Assembly: GCA_964514105.1 (NCBI GenBank)
Contig: CAZEPJ010000015.1
Location: forward strand, 1 to 64,000
Reading direction: 5' to 3'
DNA from: CAZEPJ01 sp964514105
Lineage (GTDB): Bacteria; Desulfobacterota; Desulfocorpusculales; Desulfocorpusculum
DNA: 64,000 nt
Shown: positions 51,809 through 60,364 of the stretch, one piece after another
How positions within the stretch are numbered: position 1 is the first letter of the stretch
How the letters are laid out: each line of letters starts with the position of its first letter
Position numbers and translations under genes: made by a program
The notes under the pieces: generated by a model
Told to the model about the DNA's origin: nothing
What the model saw: only the letters and a program-made list of their open reading frames with translations
Databases searched by the model: none

Positions 51809-52867
51809 ATGGGACGAAGCCCCCTTCTGCTTCACTTTGTCCTGGCCGGCGCCTTGCCCCTGCTGTGGGGATGTGAGCTGGGCTACCTGCTCCAGCAGGG
51901 ATGGCATCAGGCCCGGCTCCTCTCCCACAGGCGGCCTGTGCACGAGGTCTTGGCCGACCCATCGGTGGACTCCAGGATCAAGGAGGGGATCCGCCTGATC
52001 CAGCGGGTGCGTGCCTTCGGCGAGGACGAGCTCGGCCTCAAGCCCTCGGATGCCTACAGCAGCTTCATCGAGATCCGGGGAGAGGCGGTGGCGTACGTGG
52101 TCTCCGCCGCCCGCCGCGACCGGCTCGAACCCCTCGTGTGGCGATTCCCCCTGGTGGGGCGTTTTCCCTACAAGGGCTTCTTCCGCCTGGAGGACGCCCG
52201 CAAGGAGGGACGCCTCCTGGAGGAAAAGGGCTACGACGTCCACCTCGGAGGGGTTGCGGCGTACAGTGCCCTGGGGTGGTTCTCCGATCCCCTGTACTCC
52301 CCCATGGCCCTGATGGATGAGACCCACCTGGTGTCCACCATCCTCCACGAGATGGTCCACGGAACCGTGTTCTTCCGGGACCGGGTGGACTTCAACGAGC
52401 AGCTGGCCACGCTGGTGGGCTGGCAGGGGGCTGTCCTCTATCAGGAGGCCGCCCACGGCCCGGACTCCCCCCAGGCCCGCAGGGCCCGCGAGGCCCTGGA
52501 GGATGCGCGCCGCGAAGCCGCCTTCCTCGAGGACGCCCATCGCCGGCTTCAGGCCTTCTACGACCTGCCCTTGTCGCCGGAGGAAAAGCTGGCCGGACGC
52601 GGAGCCGTGTTCGAGGAGATCCGAAGGGACGCCCGATCCCTGGCCGGCGCCCTGGCGGCTCCGGGACGCAGTCCGCTTGAGGATCGGCCGTGGAACAACG
52701 CCTCGCTCCTCGCCCTGTGGCGGTACCGGTACGACACCGGGGGGCTGGAGGCGTTGCACGTCCGCCTCGGCAGGGACCTCAGGCGCCTCATCGCCTGGGT
52801 CAAGGAGTGGCAGGCCCAGGGGTGGGACCCCCGGGAGATGATGGCACAGGGGGCTCCAGGGCCGTAG
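51809..52867 (+). CDS. Lipoprotein metallopeptidase (putative aminopeptidase family)
   Basis: A 352-residue predicted lipoprotein: hydrophobic signal with lipobox LLWGC, Cys22 being the lipidation site. The zinc motif HEMVH (180-184) with a downstream Glu197 (FNEQLATLVG) matches the putative aminopeptidase family (Pfam Aminopep). DAYSSFIEIRGEAVAYVVSA and YSALGWFSDPLYSPM are family segments. The substrate is unknown. Possibly co-transcribed with the preceding dehydrogenase. Confidence 0.82.
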   Translation: MGRSPLLLHFVLAGALPLLWGCELGYLLQQGWHQARLLSHRRPVHEVLADPSVDSRIKEGIRLIQRVRAFGEDELGLKPSDAYSSFIEIRGEAVAYVVSAARRDRLEPLVWRFPLVGRFPYKGFFRLEDARKEGRLLEEKGYDVHLGGVAAYSALGWFSDPLYSPMALMDETHLVSTILHEMVHGTVFFRDRVDFNEQLATLVGWQGAVLYQEAAHGPDSPQARRAREALEDARREAAFLEDAHRRLQAFYDLPLSPEEKLAGRGAVFEEIRRDARSLAGALAAPGRSPLEDRPWNNASLLALWRYRYDTGGLEALHVRLGRDLRRLIAWVKEWQAQGWDPREMMAQGAPGP

Positions 52868-52879
52868 GCACCGGGCCGT

Positions 52880-52899
52880 GGGGAGGGATGTCCCTCCCC
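52880..52899. terminator. Hairpin between convergent genes
   Basis: GGGGAGGGA-TG-TCCCTCCCC, a 9-base perfect inverted repeat between the converging metallopeptidase and erythrin genes. No T-run follows on either strand, so termination is plausible but not proven. Confidence 0.35.
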
Positions 52900-52918
52900 C
52901 GGGCTGCGCCGGTACCCC

Positions 52919-53443
52919 CTACGCCCCGTCGATGGTGTGGCGCTCCTTGGCCGTAAACCATCCCTCGGGGTTCTGGAAGTACTCCAGGGTGTCCTTGAGG
53001 GAGACCAGGTGGTCGTGCTCCATGGACGCCAGGAACCGGAAGAACTCCCTTTCCACGGGGTTGTCCACTGCGTGGGCCAGATCGTTGTAAAACGCCTCCC
53101 CCTTGGCCTCGAACTCGATGGCGATCCGGACGGCCTCCAGGTCGTCCCGATCCCCCTTGGAGATCCGATCCACGGACTCCACCACCTTGTTCAGCACTTC
53201 CTTGACCTGGGTCCCCCGCACCTCCAGGGGGAGGTCCTGGGGCCATCGCCCCTGCTCCTGCAGGCGGCGCTGCAGGGTCTGAATCCGCTCCATGTGCTCC
53301 CGTTCGTCATGGGCCAGGGAGATGAACATCTTCTTCCCCAGGGGATTGCCCGTCCGCTCACTGTGCTTCCGATAGAACTCGGCCTCCCGGGCCTCGTTGT
53401 TGATGGCCACCTCCAGCGCCTGAATCCGCTCCTTGGTATCCAT
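52919..53443 (-). CDS. Rubrerythrin-like di-iron protein (erythrin, no rubredoxin domain)
   Basis: A 174-residue ferritin-like protein with two helix pairs. Iron ligands are seen in AINNEAREAEFY and DEREHM, then IEFEAKGEAFYNDLA and MEHDHLV (two ExxH motifs). The C-terminal rubredoxin CxxC centre of true rubrerythrin is absent, so it is an erythrin-type protein. Likely an oxygen or peroxide defence or iron-handling protein in an anaerobe or microaerophile. GGAGG before ATG 53443. Confidence 0.85.
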   Translation of the reverse strand: MDTKERIQALEVAINNEAREAEFYRKHSERTGNPLGKKMFISLAHDEREHMERIQTLQRRLQEQGRWPQDLPLEVRGTQVKEVLNKVVESVDRISKGDRDDLEAVRIAIEFEAKGEAFYNDLAHAVDNPVEREFFRFLASMEHDHLVSLKDTLEYFQNPEGWFTAKERHTIDGA

Positions 53444-53523
53444 CTGCCTCCATCCTCCTCCAGATCTTTGCCGGCCACCAGGCCCGACGTCACCTCCCAG
53501 TGTCCCCCCGGCCGGCGCCGGGG

Positions 53524-55389
53524 TCAAGCGGGGTGCCGGTCGTGATCCTCCGCTCCTTCCTCGCGGTGCCTCGGCAGACGCACCAGAAACGTGGTGCGCT
53601 CCCCGTCCACGCGGACCTCCACCTTGCCCTTGAGCAGCCGGACGATGCGGTGGGTGATATGGAGCCCCCGCCCCCTTCCCTGCCCCTCCATGAGCCTGGC
53701 CTGATCCTCCTCGGAGATGCGTCCCGTGTTGGTGATCTCCGCGCAGGCCATCCCTTCCTCGTCCGCATACGTGCGGACGGCCAGCATCCCCCCCCGGGGG
53801 GGGATGGCATTGGTGGCGTTGTTGAGGAGGTTGTCCAGGACCCGCTCCAGGTGCAGCGGGTAGCACTTGACGTACAAGGGGACCTCGTAGGGCCCCTCCT
53901 GGAGGGAGACGTTCTGCTTGAGCTGCTCCTTGATGGCCTGCCCGTTTATCTCCACGCGATTGCGGAGCCGATCGGTCAGGTCCACCACCTGCTCCCGCCC
54001 GACGCCGTACACGCTCAAGGCCAGCTCCTGGAGGCGGCTCGTCTCCTCCAGCAGGACCTCCACGCACTGCCTCATCTCCGGCGTGGCGCAATCCGAGGGA
54101 AGGCGATCCAGGAGCCCCTTGAGCCGCCGGGCGAAGCCCGCCGTTGCGATGGCCGGGTTCTTGAAGTCGTGCAGGATGTCGTCCATCCGCTCCATCTGCT
54201 GGGCCTTCATGAGTTCGCGTCCGAGGAACAGAAAGATCTCGATCTCCTCCTCGGTGTACCGTTTGCGCTTGTCCAGGGCGTCGAACGTCATGAAGTGGCT
54301 CACAGCCTCTTCCTCGGCGCTCAGGGGGACGTACAGGATGGAGTTGATGTTCCGCGCCGCGGCCATACGCTTGATATTGTCGGACAGGATGCAGCTCCGC
54401 TGGGGGTCCACCACCAAGACGTAGGATGGGGTCACCACGTCGAACGCCGACTCCACGCGCACATCGTCCGGATTCACCATCCGTTCGAAGGCCGGTTCGC
54501 TGGCGATGGGAAAGAGCTTCCCGATGCCGTGGTACCCGGGCGTCTCGGGGTACCCTGCTTCCAGGATCACGCTCTGGCGGTCCTCGGTCACCGAGAACAG
54601 GGCGCAGCTCTGGATGCTGATGATGTCCACCAGCTCCGGGATCACCCGATTGAAAACGTCCTTCATCTTGATCCCCTCACGGCTGCCCAGCCTGAGGAAG
54701 ATCTTCCGGACGATGGCTTCCTTCTTCTCGTTGAGTCGATAAAGGGCCAGGATCTTCTTGCGGGCGAAGACGAAGCTCAGGCGCCTGGCCATGACCTCGG
54801 CCACCTCGATCTCCAGGGGAGAAAAACTGCGGTGGCGCTGCTCGTAGTAGATCTGGATCACCGCCACGGTGTTCCGTTCCCTGGGGAAGAAGCGGGGGAT
54901 CTCGAACGGGACGGCCATGAGGGAGTTGACGCCCTGCTCCTGGACGGCTGACTTGTCCTGATAGAGGTCTTCGCTGAGCAGGTCCGAGACCAGATACGGC
55001 TTGCCCGTCTTGACCGCCACGCCGGCCACACTCCCCTCCAGGGGGATGTACCTCTCCCGGCTACCCTCCTGAAACGGGAAGGATCCGTAGGCCAGCATCT
55101 GGCCCGTCTGCGGATCGTAGATCCGCACGGAGGCATGGTGGGCCCCGAGGAATTCCACCATGTACTGGGTGGCCAGCTCCAGGATCTGGCGCTCCGGGAA
55201 ACCGGGATCGATTCCGACGATGGCCTGAACCTGCTGGGTGAATCGCGTGAGGAAGCTCCGCAGGGGATTCTCCTCGATCCACTTCAGGACACGGGCCCAG
55301 AACGCCTCGTCCTGAGGGCATTCCTTGGCCCAGGGCTCTTGGAGAACGGCCCGCGCGATCTCATCGGTCGTGTTCCACATCATCGACAC
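53524..55389 (-). CDS. Soluble sensor histidine kinase with two GAF domains
   Basis: A 621-residue kinase without signal peptide or membrane segments. Two GAF-like sensory modules (about 60-215 and 245-400) precede a dimerisation helix with phospho-acceptor His407 in ILHDFKNPA, and an HATPase domain (N-box LDNLLNNATNAIPP, G-box GRGRGLHITHRIV). GTG 55389 with GGGGGAGG 6 bases upstream. No receiver gene is adjacent; the nearest regulators are the HD-GYP and NtrC proteins about 7 kb upstream on the same strand. Confidence 0.85.
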   Translation of the reverse strand: MSMMWNTTDEIARAVLQEPWAKECPQDEAFWARVLKWIEENPLRSFLTRFTQQVQAIVGIDPGFPERQILELATQYMVEFLGAHHASVRIYDPQTGQMLAYGSFPFQEGSRERYIPLEGSVAGVAVKTGKPYLVSDLLSEDLYQDKSAVQEQGVNSLMAVPFEIPRFFPRERNTVAVIQIYYEQRHRSFSPLEIEVAEVMARRLSFVFARKKILALYRLNEKKEAIVRKIFLRLGSREGIKMKDVFNRVIPELVDIISIQSCALFSVTEDRQSVILEAGYPETPGYHGIGKLFPIASEPAFERMVNPDDVRVESAFDVVTPSYVLVVDPQRSCILSDNIKRMAAARNINSILYVPLSAEEEAVSHFMTFDALDKRKRYTEEEIEIFLFLGRELMKAQQMERMDDILHDFKNPAIATAGFARRLKGLLDRLPSDCATPEMRQCVEVLLEETSRLQELALSVYGVGREQVVDLTDRLRNRVEINGQAIKEQLKQNVSLQEGPYEVPLYVKCYPLHLERVLDNLLNNATNAIPPRGGMLAVRTYADEEGMACAEITNTGRISEEDQARLMEGQGRGRGLHITHRIVRLLKGKVEVRVDGERTTFLVRLPRHREEGAEDHDRHPA

Positions 55390-55526
55390 CGTGGAACCTC
55401 CCCCGGGGCATCCCCGACTACCACTGGATAGCAGAACCCCTCTTGGGAGTCAACCGCCGGGGCCCCTGGGCCGCCGCACCCCGCAAGCCGCTCCACGCAG
55501 ACCGCGCCCCGGCCCAGCCGTCTGGG

Positions 55527-56696
55527 CTACGCCCGGTAGAAATCCCGGATGGACGAGATCACGTACTCCTGCTCCTCGGGCAGGAGTTCGGGGAACATGG
55601 GGAGGGCCAGGACCTCCCTGGCGGCCCGCTCGGCGTGGGGAAACGCGCCCTCCCCATAGCCCAGTTCCCGATAGCAGGGCTGCAGATGAATGGGAATGGG
55701 GTAGTAGACCCGGCTGCCGACGCCCCGGGCGAGGAGATGTCGTGCCAATTCGTCCCGCCGCTCGGCAACGCGGACCACGTACTGGTGAAACACGTGCCCG
55801 GGATGGGGATCATCCGGCGCGGGACGACCCCCGCCGGGACCCCGAACGCCGTAGACCGCAAGGTCGGCCTCTCCCATGAGGCGATCGTACCGCAGGGCCC
55901 GTTGGATCCTGGCGCGGTTCCATCCGGCCACGTGGGGCAGTTTGACGCGAAGGATGGCCGCCTGAAGGGCGTCCAGCCGGCTGTTGAACCCCACCTCCTC
56001 GTGGCAGTACGGATCCGAGGCGCTGCCGTGCACCCGCAGGCTGCGCACCCGCCCGGCCGCCGCCTCATGCCGGGTTACCACCATCCCCCCCTCCCCCGCG
56101 CCGCCCAGGTTCTTGGTGGGATAGAACGAAAAGCAGCCCAGGTGGCCCACCGTCCCCAACGCCCTGGGGCGCCCGTGGAGGCCCCCATGATACCCCCCGA
56201 AGGCCTGCGCCGCGTCCTCCACGATGCCGAGGCCGTGTACTCGGGCCACGGCCTCGAGGCCGTCCAGGTCGCATGCCCGGCCGTACAGATGGACCGGGAT
56301 CACGGCCCTGGGCTTGGGCCCCGCCACATCGCGCAGGATCTCGTCAACACGCTGGGGGTCCAGGTTGAAGGTGACGGGATCGATGTCGGCGAAGACGGGA
56401 ATGCCCCCCAAGAGGGAGATCGCCTCTGCCGTGGCCACGAAGGAAAACGGCGTGGTCACCACGCGATCCCCCCGCCCCACGCCCAGGGCCTTGAGCGCCA
56501 GGACCAGCGCGTCGGTCCCCGAGGCCACCCCAACGGCATGGACGCCGCCCAGGAATGCCGAGATCTCCTCCTCCAGGCCCCGGACCTCGGGCCCCAGGAT
56601 AAACTGCTGGGTCTTGAGGACCCGGGCCACGGCCTCCATGACGTCGTCCTGCAGGGCGCGGAGTTGGACGCCGAGGTTCAGCAGGGGGACTTCCAA
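55527..56696 (-). CDS. DegT/DnrJ/EryC1/StrS family aminotransferase
   Basis: A 389-residue PLP-dependent sugar aminotransferase. VGVASGTDALVLALKALGVG, the EDAAQAFGG region, and the PLP lysine in FSFYPTKNLGGAGEGG are diagnostic; GFNSRLDALQAAIL follows. Such enzymes make amino sugars for LPS, O-antigen or glycans. TTG start with GAGGGAG 8 bases upstream. In line with argS and the SPOR gene; no other sugar gene is near. Confidence 0.92.
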   Translation of the reverse strand: MEVPLLNLGVQLRALQDDVMEAVARVLKTQQFILGPEVRGLEEEISAFLGGVHAVGVASGTDALVLALKALGVGRGDRVVTTPFSFVATAEAISLLGGIPVFADIDPVTFNLDPQRVDEILRDVAGPKPRAVIPVHLYGRACDLDGLEAVARVHGLGIVEDAAQAFGGYHGGLHGRPRALGTVGHLGCFSFYPTKNLGGAGEGGMVVTRHEAAAGRVRSLRVHGSASDPYCHEEVGFNSRLDALQAAILRVKLPHVAGWNRARIQRALRYDRLMGEADLAVYGVRGPGGGRPAPDDPHPGHVFHQYVVRVAERRDELARHLLARGVGSRVYYPIPIHLQPCYRELGYGEGAFPHAERAAREVLALPMFPELLPEEQEYVISSIRDFYRA

Positions 56697-56708
56697 ACGG
56701 CCACTCCC

Positions 56709-57470
56709 TCAGTTCTTTTCCACAACGAGTTGGGGCTGCATGCGTTCCCGGTCCCGGACCTGTTTGGCCCACCCCTCGGCATCCTCCCGCCGATCAAAGG
56801 CCCCCATGCGAATGCGGTACCACGTCCCCCTCCCAGGTATCTCCGCCTGGATCATCCTCACCCCGGGGTATCCCTTGGCCGTGAGATCCCGCACCATGGC
56901 CTCGGCCTTGTCCCGAGCGGGCACCGAGGCCACCTGCAGGCTGTATCGGGGGCCAACGGCCGGGGCCGATGCCGGCGCCGGCAAAGAAGGAGGCGGTGGC
57001 GTTGGCGGGGAAACCGCTGCCGCCGGGTACGCGGGCGATGCAGCCGGCCCCGCCGGGGGGGAGGCAGAGGAAGCGGCAGAGGAAGAGGAAAGGGAGGCTG
57101 GGGGACCGGGCTGGGGCTTCACCGGAGGCTCGGGAGGCTTGGACCCGGGCGGCGGGGCGGGCAGGCGGTCTGCGGCACCGGGGTCGGGCCCCTCCCGCCC
57201 GGTGAGGATGCCCCACATGCGCCCGCCGGACTCTCCATCGGCCGGCGCCAGCTCTCCGCCCTCCGGCGGGCGGATCTCCGCCGGGGGGGGGATCAGCCGC
57301 GTGACGAAGGCAGGAGGCTTGGCGGCGGCCTGCTGCTCCCCCCAGCGACTCCCGGCCAGGAACCCCAGCCCGAACATGACCACCGAGAGGAACACCCCCC
57401 ACACGCCCACCTGCAGCCAGTGGATCCCCTGGTTCTCCGTCTCTGCCTGCAACGCCCCCTGATCGTCCAT
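56709..57470 (-). CDS. SPOR-domain membrane protein
   Basis: A 253-residue bitopic inner-membrane protein: cytosolic 20 residues, one membrane segment (VGVWGVFLSVVMFGLGFLAG), a long Pro/Ala/Ser-rich periplasmic linker, and a C-terminal SPOR domain from about 175 (YSLQVASVPARDKAEAMVRD, TWYRIRMGAFDRREDAEGWA). SPOR domains bind denuded peptidoglycan at the septum, as in FtsN-like proteins. Directly follows argS, a common order. Confidence 0.9.
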   Translation of the reverse strand: MDDQGALQAETENQGIHWLQVGVWGVFLSVVMFGLGFLAGSRWGEQQAAAKPPAFVTRLIPPPAEIRPPEGGELAPADGESGGRMWGILTGREGPDPGAADRLPAPPPGSKPPEPPVKPQPGPPASLSSSSAASSASPPAGPAASPAYPAAAVSPPTPPPPSLPAPASAPAVGPRYSLQVASVPARDKAEAMVRDLTAKGYPGVRMIQAEIPGRGTWYRIRMGAFDRREDAEGWAKQVRDRERMQPQLVVEKN

Positions 57471-57479
57471 GCCTGCCGC

Positions 57480-59198
57480 TCACATCTGCTCAGGTGCCCC
57501 AACGCCCAGGTATCCCAGGGCGTTTCGGAACACCTGCCGGATGGCCTGCACCAGCAGGAGCCTGGCCTGGGTCATCTGCGGCTCGTCGCAGATGACCCGC
57601 GCATGTCGCTCCAGCCAGCCCCGATTGTAGTACGCATGGAAGTCCCCCGCCAGCTGGTCCAGGAAGTATGTGAGTCGATGCGGCTCCAAAGCCCGGGCAG
57701 CCCCCTGGATCACCTCGGGATACAGGACCAGGTCCTTGACCAGTTCCCACTCCTCCGGGAGCTGCAGCACAGAGAGGTCGCCGTCACGGGGGCCCGGCAC
57801 GGGGATCTGCCGCTCCTTCGCCTCCTTCAGGATGCTGCAGATGCGGGCGTGGGCGTATTGCACGTAGTACACGGGGTTGTCCCGCTCCTGCCGCTTGGCC
57901 ACCTCCAGATCGAAGTCCAGCTGGCTCTCCGAACTCCGCATGAGGAAGATGTACCGCGCCGCGTCCACGCCCACCTCCGCCACCACGTCCCGCAGGCTCG
58001 TGAACTCCCCCGACCTGGTGGACATGGCGACGGGCACCCCGTTTCGCAGGAGGCTGACCATCTGGACCAGCAGCACGTGCAGGGACTTGGGGTCCTCCCC
58101 CAGGGCCTGGACGACCCCCTTCATGCGCGGCACGTATCCGTGGTGATCGGCCCCCCAGATGTCGATGATCTCGTCGAAGCCCCGGCGGAACTTGTCCTCA
58201 TGGTACGCCATGTCCGAGGCCAGATAGGTGGTCCGGCCGTCGGAGCGGACCACGACCCGGTCCTTTTCGTCCCCGAATGCCGTGCTGCGAAACCAGAGCG
58301 CACCGTGCGCCTCGTAGACCAGGTCCTTTCCCCGCAGGGACTCGAGGACCTGCGCCACCCGACCCTCCTCATACAGGGAGGACTCCCGGAACCATCGGTC
58401 GAAGCGGACCCCGAAGGCCTCCAGGTCCTCCCGGATGCCCTCCAAGATGGCCTCCCGCGCGTATTGGGTGAACCTCGGCAGGGCCTCTTCCTCCGATACC
58501 CCTGCCCAGCGATCCCCCTCCGTGGAGAGGAAGCCCCGGGCCATTTCCCAAATGTATTCCCCCCGGTAGTGGTCCTGGGGAAACGCCACCGCATTCCCCA
58601 GGGCCTCCAGATACCGCAGGCGGAGCGAACGTCCCAGCATCTCCATCTGCCGGCCCACGTCGTTGACATAGTACTCCCGCTGCACCGCATAGCCGGCCGC
58701 TTCCAGGATATTGGCCAGGGCATCTCCCAGCGCGGCACCCCGCCCGTGACCGATATGAAGGGGCCCGGTGGGGTTCGCGCTCACGAACTCGACCTGGACG
58801 GATGCACCCTTGCCCAGCGCACAGCGCCCATAGTCTGCGCCCCGCTCCACCACCTCCCGGACGGCCTCGAGCAACACGCCCCGGTTGAGGAACAGGTTGA
58901 TGAACCCAGGCGGCGCCACCTCGGCCCGCTGGATGTAGCCCTTGGGGTCCTCCAGGCGCGAGAGCAGCGCCTGGGCGAGCTCCATGGGCGAGCGCCGGGC
59001 AGCGGAGGCCAGGACCATGGCCACATTGGCCGCATAGTCCCCCTGACCCTGGCGCCTGGGGATCTCCACCACCCAGGTCCCTTGCCCCTCGGCCTCGGAA
59101 AGCACGCCCTCCCTCCGGCACGCCTCCACGGCCGAGTCGATCAACGCACGCAGGACATCTCGCAACTTCAGGCCCCCCCAACGCCCCGGTTTCTTCAC
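57480..59198 (-). CDS. argS: Arginyl-tRNA synthetase
   Basis: A 572-residue class I synthetase. HIGH motif in FVSANPTGPLHIGHGRGAAL; the KMSKS position is the degenerate VAMSTRSGEF, usual for this family; the C-terminal DALR anticodon domain ends the protein. GTG 59198 opens the frame, but it has no Shine-Dalgarno and is 8 bases from the predicted transcript start; TTG 59165 (LRDVLRALIDSAVE), preceded by a G7 run, may be the real start. Confidence 0.95.
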   Translation of the reverse strand: MKKPGRWGGLKLRDVLRALIDSAVEACRREGVLSEAEGQGTWVVEIPRRQGQGDYAANVAMVLASAARRSPMELAQALLSRLEDPKGYIQRAEVAPPGFINLFLNRGVLLEAVREVVERGADYGRCALGKGASVQVEFVSANPTGPLHIGHGRGAALGDALANILEAAGYAVQREYYVNDVGRQMEMLGRSLRLRYLEALGNAVAFPQDHYRGEYIWEMARGFLSTEGDRWAGVSEEEALPRFTQYAREAILEGIREDLEAFGVRFDRWFRESSLYEEGRVAQVLESLRGKDLVYEAHGALWFRSTAFGDEKDRVVVRSDGRTTYLASDMAYHEDKFRRGFDEIIDIWGADHHGYVPRMKGVVQALGEDPKSLHVLLVQMVSLLRNGVPVAMSTRSGEFTSLRDVVAEVGVDAARYIFLMRSSESQLDFDLEVAKRQERDNPVYYVQYAHARICSILKEAKERQIPVPGPRDGDLSVLQLPEEWELVKDLVLYPEVIQGAARALEPHRLTYFLDQLAGDFHAYYNRGWLERHARVICDEPQMTQARLLLVQAIRQVFRNALGYLGVGAPEQM

Positions 59199-59212
59199 TG
59201 GAAGTAAAGCAT

Positions 59213-59240
59213 CTTATCCATCGCTCGAGGGTGGCGTCAA
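59213..59240 (-). promoter_or_regulatory. argS promoter
   Basis: Minus strand TTGACG (59240-59235), 16-base spacer, GATAAG followed by AT (59218 down). The same pattern TTGACS-N16-GATAAGAT is found before tig. The predicted start is near 59206. Confidence 0.5.
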
Positions 59241-59407
59241 GGGAGCGCGCGGCGGAGCCACCGGCGCTGCTGCAGTCCAGCAAGACCCGGCCTGCGTCCA
59301 TACGGATGCACGTCGGGCGCGGGCCAGCCTCTCGCCGGCCGCCATGGGAGTGGGGTGGTCTCGCAGGTGGGGGCCCCCGGCCCGGAGCGCTGTCTCGGAA
59401 GGCTCGT

Positions 59408-60343
59408 CTAGGAGGGGGCGGGGATGCTCAACTCCCAGCTTTGCTGGGCCTCACCCCCCAGGCCGTCCGTGACCCGGATGTCCACGGTCACGGAGTCCTC
59501 GGGAGGAGCGCCCAAAGACCATTCCAGGACCCCGGAGGAGGGATCGATCCGCATGCCCGGCGGGGGATTGCCCTCCAAGCGGAAGGACAGTCGATCCCCG
59601 TCCGGGTCCTCCGCTCGCACCGCGTACCGGTATCGCCCCGGCGCCGCCAGGCGCTCCGGGGGCTGGGAGAGGATCCGAGGAGGACGGTTCTCCAGCACGA
59701 GTTCTTCGGATTCGGCCAGCGGGCCCTGTTCGCCCCCGCGCTCCGGCAGGACCTGCACCGCGATGCGATCCCCCCGCCGCAGCCGCTCGGTGGACAGGAA
59801 ATGGGTGGACTCCCCCGCCACCTCCTGGCCATTGACCATCCAGGTGAATCCGAAGTTCTCGGGCGTGGCCTCCCGGTCCCGGGAGAACACCTTTGCCCGG
59901 ATCCGATCTCCCGGGAACGCCGGCCGCGGGTCCAGTTCCACCCCGACGACCTGCGGCGCCGTCTCCCGCACCTGCACCGGGGCCGAGGACACCTCTCCGG
60001 TGGAGGCCTTGCCATCGCCCGCCGTCACCCACACCACCACCCGGTCCCCGGGCCTCAGATGGGAGGCCTCCAACATGGAGCGTTCCTCTCCGGGGACCGA
60101 CTGGCCGTTGACCTCCCAGCGGAACGTCAGCGACACGCGGTCACCGTCCGGATCGCTGGCCGTGACGAGGGCCGTCAGGTTCTGACCCCGCACCGGGAGG
60201 TTCGGCTGGATGGAGACCACCGAGACGATGGGCGGACGATTCGGCCTTTGGCCCTTGCGCGGCTCCTTGGAATCGCCGCAGGCCAGGAAAAACACCGCCG
60301 GGAGCGCGATCCACACCGCGGTTGCCGAGCACTTCGCTGCCAT
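59408..60343 (-). CDS. Ig-like/cadherin-like repeat lipoprotein
   Basis: A 311-residue predicted lipoprotein: short signal with lipobox VFFLAC, then three immunoglobulin-like beta domains marked by repeated DPDGDRVSLTF / DPDGDRLSFRL motifs (about 63 and 255) and NRPP starts. The last domain has the He_PIG/cadherin-like IDPSSGVLEWSL pattern. Likely an outer-membrane or periplasmic adhesion or matrix protein; no partner is obvious. It sits 22 bases after the beta-helix gene on the same strand. Confidence 0.78.
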   Translation of the reverse strand: MAAKCSATAVWIALPAVFFLACGDSKEPRKGQRPNRPPIVSVVSIQPNLPVRGQNLTALVTASDPDGDRVSLTFRWEVNGQSVPGEERSMLEASHLRPGDRVVVWVTAGDGKASTGEVSSAPVQVRETAPQVVGVELDPRPAFPGDRIRAKVFSRDREATPENFGFTWMVNGQEVAGESTHFLSTERLRRGDRIAVQVLPERGGEQGPLAESEELVLENRPPRILSQPPERLAAPGRYRYAVRAEDPDGDRLSFRLEGNPPPGMRIDPSSGVLEWSLGAPPEDSVTVDIRVTDGLGGEAQQSWELSIPAPS

Positions 60344-60364
60344 GGACCCCTCCCCCCCGAAGCC

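Noticed and set aside
55443..59207. Open frame of over 1200 codons opposite the DegT, SPOR and argS genes
   Set aside because: Antisense to three confident genes and no recognisable domain.
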